The notes beneath the pieces are model-generated. The model had not been told where the DNA came from and did not search any database. It saw nothing but the letters and a program-made list of their open reading frames with translations. Shown in pieces: positions 55,746 through 64,000 of a DNA stretch of 64,000 bases (the stretch's first letter is position 1; each line of letters starts with the position of its first letter). This DNA comes from Pseudomonas alcaligenes. GTDB lineage: Bacteria; Pseudomonadota; Gammaproteobacteria; Pseudomonadales; Pseudomonadaceae. Location: positions 1,617,001-1,681,000 of the forward strand of contig NZ_CP154874.1 of the NCBI RefSeq assembly GCF_041729615.1, written 5' to 3'. The translations under genes and the position numbers were made by a program.

Positions 55746-57494
55746 TCATGCTCCTATGTGCAGGGTGTTCTGCTGCTTGGCGTCGCGCAGCCGGGAAAGG
55801 AATTCGTCGCCCTCGAGCTTGATCAGCGCCTCGATCTGCGCCACCCGTTGGTGGTCGATGGCGTCCAGGCGCAGCCAGAAGGGATGCACCTCGCGGCCCT
55901 GGTAGCGGTTGGCGTAGAGGTGTTCGGCGGGGATGCAGGCGGTACGCGCCGGCATGATCTGCGGGCGGAAGCCGAAGAAGCTGAGGTTGCGCAGGGTCAC
56001 CTGGCGTTCGCCGTCGCCGACCATCGCCGCCACACCACTGTCGGCGCGGCACAGCAGGCGGCCGTAGGCGCTGAGCAAGAGCATGCCGGCCTTGGCCTCG
56101 AGCACCGGGTCGCCGACCTGGGCCTTGGTCACCCGGCCGATCTCGCGCACTTGTTCCACCGGCAGGTCCTGCAGCTCGCCGATCTGCGCGTAGAGGTCCC
56201 GACCGAAGGCGGTCTCCACGCCGAAGGCCGGGCGCTGCTCGTCGTCGAAGCGCTTGCCGCGGGCGATCGGCGCCTTGAGGGTGGAATAGGCCAGCAGCTG
56301 CTGGTCGCTGTCGCGTACCAGGACGATATGCACGTCCTCCTGGGCCAGGTGCTCCAGCGGCTCGGCATGCAGTTGGCGCAGCGCCGCCACCTGCGGGTTG
56401 ATGAAGCCGACCTTGGCGTAATGGACGAAGGCAAAGCGCAGCAGCTGGCGGGTCAGCTTGTTGTCCAGCTGGTAGTTGGGAATGGCATAGGTGGCGATGC
56501 CGGCGCGGCGGTCGATGCAGAACTGCTGGTAGCCCTGCAGGCCGGCCAGCAGTGGCGCCTGGTAGTGCTTCACCGAGCGTTCGAGGAAGAACGCATCGGG
56601 TCGCTCCGGCGGCAGCTGGCGCCACTGCGCCAGGGCCTGGCGCCCCTGCTCCAGCTGCTGCTGGTGCTCGCGTTCAGCCTGGGCGTCGCGGCGCCGGGTC
56701 AGTTCCCAGACGTCGACATAGATGGCATCGCGCACCGGGCGATCATTGACCAGGTCGAGCACCAGCGCGGTGGCCAGGGTGCCGAACAGGTGGGCGGCGA
56801 TACCCAGCTGCGAGGTGTAGTCCTTGCCGGCCAAGTGGCGGTCGAGCTCGGCGTACATCTCCAGCGGCACGCATTCCACCGGCACCAGGAAGCTGCAGGC
56901 CTGCATCGGATCGAGGGTGGCCACCTGCTCGGCGCTCAGCTGGTTGTCCAGCACCTGCAGGTCCGGGTTGCGGTAGTCGAACACCGGAATGTACTGCGCG
57001 GCGGCCATGTCGTAACCGCAGACCACCGGCTTGTACTGGCGCTGGCAGATGCGGTGCAGGAGGAACTTCATCTCCAGGCCGGCGCGGCCGGTGACGTCGA
57101 TGGCGTCCACCACCACGTCGGCCTGGGCGACCATGGCCTCGACGTTGTCCGGGGTGACGCCATGGCCGTGCAGCTCCAGCTTGATATAGGGGTTGATCTG
57201 CCGCACGCGCTCGGCGAATACCTCGACCTTGGCCCGACCGACGTCGCTAGCCACCATGTTCTGCCGGTTGGCGTTGTTCAGCTCGTAGCTGCCGTTGTCG
57301 GCGAGGATCAGGTGTTCGGCGCCACTGCGCACCAGGAGCTCGATCACGCTGCCGCCGGTGGAACCGCAGCCGGCGATGAGAATCACCGCCTCGCGCAGGC
57401 CGCACTGGTCGTCGCTGCTGATGAACCCGGCATTGCGCAGGGTGAGTTCGCGGTAGAACTGGTCGTGATCCAGGGGAGGCTGTGGATGGGTCAT
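55746..57494 (-). CDS. E1/ThiF-like adenylating enzyme fused to a LuxI/GNAT-like acyltransferase domain
   Basis: This 582-residue protein begins with an E1-like domain: nucleotide loop LIAGCGSTGGSVIELLVRSG near 40-60, the acidic DNGSYELNNANRQ with the Arg finger and DVGRAKVEVFAERV with the Lys used by MoeB/ThiF enzymes, and VVVDAID. No CxxC zinc pairs are visible. The C-terminal part (about 300-560) resembles acyl-homoserine-lactone-synthase-like acyltransferases: LQGYQQFCIDRRAGIATYAI, VREIGRVTKAQVGDP and NLSFFGFRPQI. So it may adenylate a carboxylate and join it to an amine or acyl group. It is first in the operon. The domain reading is inference. Confidence 0.8.
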   Translation of the reverse strand: MTHPQPPLDHDQFYRELTLRNAGFISSDDQCGLREAVILIAGCGSTGGSVIELLVRSGAEHLILADNGSYELNNANRQNMVASDVGRAKVEVFAERVRQINPYIKLELHGHGVTPDNVEAMVAQADVVVDAIDVTGRAGLEMKFLLHRICQRQYKPVVCGYDMAAAQYIPVFDYRNPDLQVLDNQLSAEQVATLDPMQACSFLVPVECVPLEMYAELDRHLAGKDYTSQLGIAAHLFGTLATALVLDLVNDRPVRDAIYVDVWELTRRRDAQAEREHQQQLEQGRQALAQWRQLPPERPDAFFLERSVKHYQAPLLAGLQGYQQFCIDRRAGIATYAIPNYQLDNKLTRQLLRFAFVHYAKVGFINPQVAALRQLHAEPLEHLAQEDVHIVLVRDSDQQLLAYSTLKAPIARGKRFDDEQRPAFGVETAFGRDLYAQIGELQDLPVEQVREIGRVTKAQVGDPVLEAKAGMLLLSAYGRLLCRADSGVAAMVGDGERQVTLRNLSFFGFRPQIMPARTACIPAEHLYANRYQGREVHPFWLRLDAIDHQRVAQIEALIKLEGDEFLSRLRDAKQQNTLHIGA

Positions 57495-57625
57495 GGGTTG
57501 CGTCCTGCTGAATGGGAAGGCGGGCATCCTATTCAGCGTTTTAATGGCACAACAAGGACCAATGGGAGCTCGCTGTCATTAACCAGACAATTACGCAAGA
57601 TGTTGTTTTATATATATATTTTATA

Positions 57626-57635
57626 TGTGATCACA
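57626..57635. promoter_or_regulatory. TGTGATCACA palindrome upstream of the E1-like operon
   Basis: A perfect 10-base palindrome lies about 130 bases before the E1-like start, beside a run of alternating A and T (57608-57625). The same palindrome precedes the diguanylate cyclase and cpdA genes. It is probably an operator; the protein that binds it is unknown. Confidence 0.45.
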
Positions 57636-57657
57636 GAAATTTGACGCCCACAAACGA

Positions 57658-57682
57658 CGACCGCCCCGTAATGGGGCGGTCG
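57658..57682 (-). terminator. Hairpin after the PAS gene
   Basis: CGACCGCCCC and GGGGCGGTCG flank a GTAAT loop, 38 bases after the PAS gene stop. A clear T run is lacking on the minus strand, so it may need Rho or act as a boundary. Confidence 0.6.
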
Positions 57683-57720
57683 GTCATGCAACTGTCATCG
57701 AAAAAGTCGCTCGCGAGGCT

Positions 57721-58599
57721 CTAGCTCACCAGTTTGTGCAGATCCTGCGGCACCCTGGCCAGCTCCCAGAGAAAGCTGTCGAGCTTGAAGGTGGAAGTAC
57801 GGATCTTCTCCTCCATGTCCTGCAGTTCACGGCATACCTCCTGGTAGCGCTGCTCGCGGCGTACGGCGGCCAGCGCCTCGCTGATCCGCTCCGGCTGTGC
57901 GCCGATGTACTCGCGCACGCGCTTGCCATCCTTCTGCGGACGCACCAGGTAGAGATAGCGCTGCTGATGCCAGTAGGGGGTGGCGGCGATGCGCGGCGAA
58001 TCCTGCAGGGCCGCGAGCTCGGCCAGCAGGTTCATGCGCAGGGACCTGAGGCTGTCCAGCTGCTCGGAGATGCGCCAGACCTTCTGCCCCAGGCTCTCCT
58101 GGTCGCCGAGCTTGTCGGCATGGCTCTCGCGGTGGGAAATGTCGGTGATGGTCAGCAGGCTGCCGCGATCGCTGCCGTCGGCGCTCGGGATGGGGGCGGC
58201 GCTCATCTGCACCCAGCGCACTTGCCCATCACCGGCCTGGATACGCATCGGATAGCGCTCGGCAGAGGGCCCCTGGCGGCGCTGCATCAACACCACCTCG
58301 ACCAGGTCGGCACTGATCACCTGGGCCAGCGGCCGGCCCAGCACCTCGGTCGGGGCATAGCCGAGGAACTGCTGCATGAAGGGGTTCATGTAGGTGACGC
58401 GGCCGAAGGGATCGAGCACTACCAGTCCTTCCTGAGCCTGCTCTACCAGGTTCTGGTAGCAGCGCGTGTCGCCGGTGCTATAGCAGCTGGCGACCTGCAG
58501 CCCGGGCTGCGCACCGAACTCGGCGTCGGTGTAGGCCACCGGGATATCCGTGTCCGGATCGTATTGCTTGAGCAGATCGATCAGCTCGGCAGCGCGCAT
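57721..58599 (-). CDS. Orphan PAS-domain protein with a C-terminal coiled region
   Basis: This 292-residue cytoplasmic protein has one PAS fold at about residues 48-165 (NLVEQAQEGLVVLDPFGRVT, NPFMQQFLGYAPTEVLGRPL, ADGSDRGSLLTITDIS) and a C-terminal helical part with LYLVRPQKDGKRVREYIGAQ and coiled coil. No kinase, GGDEF or DNA-binding domain follows, so it should signal by protein contact. The ATG at 58599 has GGGAGG upstream. It is upstream of the E1-like operon in the same orientation, 226 bases away with a hairpin between, and divergent from nudF. Confidence 0.82.
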   Translation of the reverse strand: MRAAELIDLLKQYDPDTDIPVAYTDAEFGAQPGLQVASCYSTGDTRCYQNLVEQAQEGLVVLDPFGRVTYMNPFMQQFLGYAPTEVLGRPLAQVISADLVEVVLMQRRQGPSAERYPMRIQAGDGQVRWVQMSAAPIPSADGSDRGSLLTITDISHRESHADKLGDQESLGQKVWRISEQLDSLRSLRMNLLAELAALQDSPRIAATPYWHQQRYLYLVRPQKDGKRVREYIGAQPERISEALAAVRREQRYQEVCRELQDMEEKIRTSTFKLDSFLWELARVPQDLHKLVS

Positions 58600-58634
58600 T
58601 CCACACCTCCCTGTTGAAGTCGCCATGGGCCGCT

Positions 58635-58675
58635 CCGAGTATACTCGGCGACATCCGATGAAAAAGGCTTTCATC
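58635..58675. promoter_or_regulatory. Two palindromes in the PAS gene promoter
   Basis: CCGAGTATACTCGG (58635-58648) is a perfect 14-base palindrome containing the -10-like TATACT for the PAS gene. GATGAAA and TTTCATC (58657-58663, 58669-58675) form a second inverted repeat upstream. Both lie 36-76 bases before the PAS start. They look like operators; no -35 is clear. Confidence 0.5.
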
Positions 58676-58855
58676 TGCGAAATGCCCGGCAATTCGGCAT
58701 ATCTGCCGCCATGTTGCGGCCATTAAGCAGGAAGCCGGCGAACCTCCAGTGCCGCAGGCGTTTCGCCAGCTTGCCAAAGCACCAGCGCGGCGCGCACATT
58801 CAGCACCATTACCGACACGGGGCGCGGGCCCCGCTGCGATACACGAGGGGGATAC

Positions 58856-59455
58856 ATGTCACAGGCCGATGTCGAGCTGATCCAGCGGGAGACCTGCTTT
58901 CAGGGCTTCTACCGCCTGGACCGCCTGCACCTGCGCCATCGCCAGTTCGCCGGCGGCATGGGCCCGCAGCTGAGCCGCGAACTGTTCGTGCGCCACGATG
59001 CGGTCTGCGTGCTGCCCTATGACCCGCAGCGCGACGCCGTGGTGCTGGTGGAGCAGTTCCGCGTCGGTGCCCTGGACAAGAGCAGCAACCCCTGGCTGCT
59101 GGAGCTGGTGGCCGGGCTGATCGACCCGGGCGAGCAGCCCGAGGACGTCGCCCACCGCGAAGCCGAGGAAGAAGCCGGCCTGCAGCTGACCGCGCTGTGG
59201 CCGATCACCCAGTACTATCCCTCCCCTGGCGGCTCGGACGAGCGCGTGCACCTCTATGTCGGCCGCTGCGACAGCCTGGGAGTCGGCGGCGTGCATGGCC
59301 TGGCCGAGGAAGGCGAGGACATCCGCGTGCATGTCTGGCCGCTGGAGGACGCCCTGCAGGCGGTGAAGGACGGCCGTATCGACAACGCCGCCAGCATCAT
59401 CGCCCTGCAGTGGCTGGCACTGAACCGCGCCGAAGTGCGAGGGCTGTGGTCATGA
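58856..59455 (+). CDS. nudF: ADP-ribose pyrophosphatase NudF
   Basis: This 199-residue Nudix hydrolase has the full box, from GLIDPGEQPEDVAH to REAEEEAGL (about residues 88-110), with the acidic metal ligands. The family splits ADP-ribose to AMP and ribose 5-phosphate. The N-terminal swapped domain has FYRLDRLHLRHRQFAGG. The ATG at 58856 has GAGGGGG before it. It overlaps the DUF1249 gene by four bases and opens the conserved nudF - yqiB - cpdA - yqiA - parE series. Confidence 0.95.
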   Translation: MSQADVELIQRETCFQGFYRLDRLHLRHRQFAGGMGPQLSRELFVRHDAVCVLPYDPQRDAVVLVEQFRVGALDKSSNPWLLELVAGLIDPGEQPEDVAHREAEEEAGLQLTALWPITQYYPSPGGSDERVHLYVGRCDSLGVGGVHGLAEEGEDIRVHVWPLEDALQAVKDGRIDNAASIIALQWLALNRAEVRGLWS

Positions 59456-59898
59456 ACCTGCTGCGCGAGCGCTACCGGGTCGACCTGGTCGAGCTGCAGG
59501 CCGCTTGCGAAGCCAACTACGCGCGCCTGCTGCGCCTACTGCCGGACATGCGCGAGGCACAGGGCGAGCGACGCGTGGCCCTGAGCCAGGGCGACCTGCT
59601 GCTCGGCGTGCTGCTGATCCGCGTCACCGAGAACTGCCCCTACACCACCACCCTGGAAGTGCGCCAGGAGCACAGCCTGCCCTGGCTGCCGGTGCCGCGC
59701 CTGGAAGTGCGTGCCTACCACGACGCGCGCATGGCCGAAGTGATAGGCGCGGAAAATGCCCGGCGTTTCCGCGGCATCTACCCCTACCCCAACGCGGCCA
59801 TGCACCAGCCGGACGAGAAGACCCAGCTCAACCTGTTCCTCGGCGAGTGGCTGAGCCACTGCATCGCCTGCGGTCACGAGCTGATACCCGTCCTGTGA
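59452..59898 (+). CDS. yqiB: YqiB/DUF1249 family protein
   Basis: This 148-residue protein matches DUF1249 over its length: RERYRVDLVELQAACEANYA at the start, LLRLLPDMREA, CPYTTTLEVRQEHSLPWLP and HQPDEKTQLNLFLGEWLSHC at the end. It is cytoplasmic and its function is unknown; in gammaproteobacteria it always lies between nudF and cpdA. Start coupled to nudF by overlap. The last bases overlap a TGTGATCACA palindrome. Confidence 0.93.
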   Translation: MNLLRERYRVDLVELQAACEANYARLLRLLPDMREAQGERRVALSQGDLLLGVLLIRVTENCPYTTTLEVRQEHSLPWLPVPRLEVRAYHDARMAEVIGAENARRFRGIYPYPNAAMHQPDEKTQLNLFLGEWLSHCIACGHELIPVL

Positions 59899-59903
59899 TC
59901 ACA
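59894..59903. promoter_or_regulatory. TGTGATCACA palindrome upstream of cpdA
   Basis: This third copy of the palindrome overlaps the yqiB stop and lies 92 bases before cpdA. A CRP/Vfr-like pair of half-sites (TGTGA at 59914-59918, TCAC at 59924-59927) follows, but with a five-base spacer instead of the usual six. Confidence 0.45.
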
Positions 59904-59994
59904 ACTGCGCAAATGTGACAGGTTCACGTTTGCCGGGTTTACCGAATCGCATTTCACCCACCATAATCCTGGGAACCCGTTCAGGAGTTGGCCC

Positions 59995-60810
59995 TTGTCG
60001 CGCCCGTCGTCTCTTGCCTCCGATCGCCCGGTGCTGCTGGTGCAGCTCTCGGACAGTCACCTATTTGCCGAGGAAGACGGCAAGCTGCTGGGCATGAACA
60101 CTCGCGACAGCCTGGAGAAGGTCATCGCGCGGGTGCAGGCGGAACAGCCGCAGATCGACCTGATCCTCGCCAGCGGCGACCTCTCGCAGGACGGCAGCCT
60201 GGTCTCCTACCAACGCTTCCGCGACCTCAGCGCGCAGCTCAACGCGCCGGCCCGCTGGTTCCCCGGCAACCATGACGAACTGCCAGCCATGCGCGCCGCC
60301 TGCAACGGCAGCGACCTGCTGCAACCGATCATGGACCTGGGCCACTGGCGCATCACCCTGCTCGACTCCTCGATCCCCGGTGCGGTGCCGGGCTACCTGG
60401 CCGACGACCAGCTCCAGCTGCTGGAGCGCGCCCTGAGCGAAGCCCCCGAACGCCACCACCTGGTGTGCTTCCACCACCACCCGGTCTCCATCGGCTGCCG
60501 CTGGATGGAGCCGATCGGCCTGCGCAATCCGGAAGCCCTGTTCGCCGTGCTGGAGCGCCACACGCAGGTGCGCGCGGTGCTCTGGGGGCATATCCACCAG
60601 GAGTTCGACCAGCAGCGCGGCGGCATTCGCCTGCTCGCCTCGCCCTCGACCTGTGTGCAGTTCGCCCCCGGCAGCGAGGAATTCCAGGTCGACACCACGG
60701 CGCCCGGCTACCGCTGGCTGCGCCTGCACGCCGACGGGCGGCTGGAGACCGGCGTGTCGCGGGTCACCGGCATCCACTTCGAAGTCGACTACAGCGTCAA
60801 AGGCTACTAA
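59995..60810 (+). CDS. cpdA: 3',5'-cyclic-AMP phosphodiesterase CpdA
   Basis: This 271-residue metallophosphoesterase hydrolyses cyclic AMP and so limits Vfr signalling. Metal-binding motifs are in order: LLVQLSDSHLF, ILASGDLSQDG, WFPGNHDELP, VCFHHHPVSIG and LWGHIHQEFD. The start is a TTG at 59995 with AGGAG seven bases upstream; no ATG precedes the first motif. In P. aeruginosa cpdA is controlled by Vfr, which makes the palindromes in this leader interesting. yqiA follows. Confidence 0.96.
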   Translation: MSRPSSLASDRPVLLVQLSDSHLFAEEDGKLLGMNTRDSLEKVIARVQAEQPQIDLILASGDLSQDGSLVSYQRFRDLSAQLNAPARWFPGNHDELPAMRAACNGSDLLQPIMDLGHWRITLLDSSIPGAVPGYLADDQLQLLERALSEAPERHHLVCFHHHPVSIGCRWMEPIGLRNPEALFAVLERHTQVRAVLWGHIHQEFDQQRGGIRLLASPSTCVQFAPGSEEFQVDTTAPGYRWLRLHADGRLETGVSRVTGIHFEVDYSVKGY

Positions 60811-60872
60811 GTCCGCACGGCCGGATGTCAATGCTTGCGGCTGGCGTCGCCTAGCTTGTAGCCTCCCGCTCC

Positions 60873-61481
60873 ATGAATCCCAGCATCCTCTATATCCACG
60901 GCCTCAACAGTTCGCCGGCCTCGACCAAGGCCAGCCAGCTGCTCCGGGTCGCCGAACACTGCGGCATCGCCCGCCAGCTGCGCGTGCCGGCCCTGCACCA
61001 TCATCCGCGCCAGGCCATGCTCCAGCTGCAGGCGGCCATCGCCGAGCTGGGCCGGCCACTGCTGGTCGGCAGCTCTCTGGGCGGTTTCTACGCCACCTAC
61101 CTCGCCGAGCAGCATGGCCTCGATGCCCTGCTGATCAACCCGGCGGTGCGCCCACACCGGCTGTTCGGCGGCAAGGAAGAGCTGCAGACCAACTACTACA
61201 GCGGCGAAACCTGGCTGCTGACCCACGATCACGTCGCCGCCCTGGCCGAGCTGGAAGTGCCCGAGCCGCGTGATGCCCGGCGCTACCGGGTGTGGCTGCA
61301 GACCGCCGACGAGACACTGGACTACCGCCAGGCCGAGGCCTATTACCGGGGCTGCACGCTGGACATCCAGCCAGGCGGCGACCACAGCTACCAGGGCTTC
61401 GCCCAGCGTATCCCGGAAATCCTCGCGCTGGCCGGCTTCGCTCCGGCCCTGTGGGCCGATTTCGACTTTTCCACCCTTTGA
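60873..61481 (+). CDS. yqiA: Esterase YqiA (alpha/beta hydrolase)
   Basis: This 202-residue alpha/beta hydrolase has the nucleophile elbow LLVGSSLGGFYATYLAE (Ser near residue 72), the HGLNSSPAS oxyanion-loop region near the start, and a GGDHSYQGF catalytic His near residue 170. E. coli YqiA cleaves short acyl esters. The ATG at 60873 is directly before the first strand. It lies between cpdA and parE, as in other gammaproteobacteria. Confidence 0.95.
   Translation: MNPSILYIHGLNSSPASTKASQLLRVAEHCGIARQLRVPALHHHPRQAMLQLQAAIAELGRPLLVGSSLGGFYATYLAEQHGLDALLINPAVRPHRLFGGKEELQTNYYSGETWLLTHDHVAALAELEVPEPRDARRYRVWLQTADETLDYRQAEAYYRGCTLDIQPGGDHSYQGFAQRIPEILALAGFAPALWADFDFSTL

Positions 61482-64000
<2,519 letters not shown>

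Noticed and set aside
55746..57494. ThiF for thiamine synthesis, because thiC is nearby
   Set aside because: It is not next to thiS or thiG, lacks the CxxC zinc pairs, has an extra 280-residue domain and sits in an acyl/export operon.

Overview
The window looks like chromosome of a high-GC gammaproteobacterium, most probably a Pseudomonas close to the P. aeruginosa / P. alcaligenes / P. resinovorans side of the genus. The reasons are GC-rich codon use throughout and gene blocks that, from memory, run as in P. aeruginosa PAO1: ygiQ - 7TMR diguanylate cyclase - alr - dnaB - rplI - rpsR - rpsF - rlmB - rnr, then tolC/opmH - thiC, then nudF - yqiB - cpdA - yqiA - parE. I could not run a search, so the species is an inference. 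No stretch longer than about 300 bases lacks a gene. No integrase, transposase, CRISPR array or rRNA was seen.

Layout. 1-8.1 kb: the end of a bd-type (cyanide-insensitive) oxidase with its small DUF2474 partner, a LysR regulator divergent from a DoxX-GST pair, a MerR-controlled cation exporter, a SecD-like lipoprotein with a DJ-1 protein, and a purine permease with trmA. 8-19 kb: small envelope and metal proteins, the metallopeptidase YpfJ, an AraC regulator divergent from a long-chain acyl-CoA synthetase, a low-GC islet with an SRPBCC protein, and the chain GNAT - SagB-like - tesB - HAD. 19-31.6 kb: a DUF429 protein with an unknown C-terminal extension, a flavoprotein, an unusual lipoprotein pair, the transglutaminase / ATP-grasp / alpha-E cluster between two REP-like elements, and ygiQ. 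31.7-48.2 kb is mostly core: diguanylate cyclase, alr, dnaB, the S6-S18-L9 ribosomal operon, rlmB, rnr, two identical tRNA-Leu(CAG) genes, a chemoreceptor, tolC and riboswitch-controlled thiC. 48.3-58.9 kb is an accessory-looking stretch inside core synteny. 58.9-64 kb returns to core genes and ends inside a phytase-like esterase gene.

The most interesting part is the six-gene operon at 57494-49128 on the minus strand. It encodes an E1/ThiF-like adenylating enzyme fused to what looks like a LuxI/GNAT-type acyltransferase, an acyl-CoA dehydrogenase, an MMPL/RND transporter, a secreted protein resembling a free-standing RND periplasmic porter domain, a LolA-like lipoprotein-sorting protein and a DUF1302-like outer-membrane barrel. 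Adjacent genes overlap or lie within 11 bases of each other, so they form one unit. I read it as a pathway that makes an acylated, lipid-like molecule and carries it across the whole envelope. I do not recognise it as a characterised system. An orphan PAS protein lies just upstream.

A rare perfect palindrome, TGTGATCACA, occurs three times in or at the edge of intergenic DNA: before the diguanylate cyclase gene, before this operon and before cpdA. This suggests a shared regulator linking them to cyclic-nucleotide signalling.
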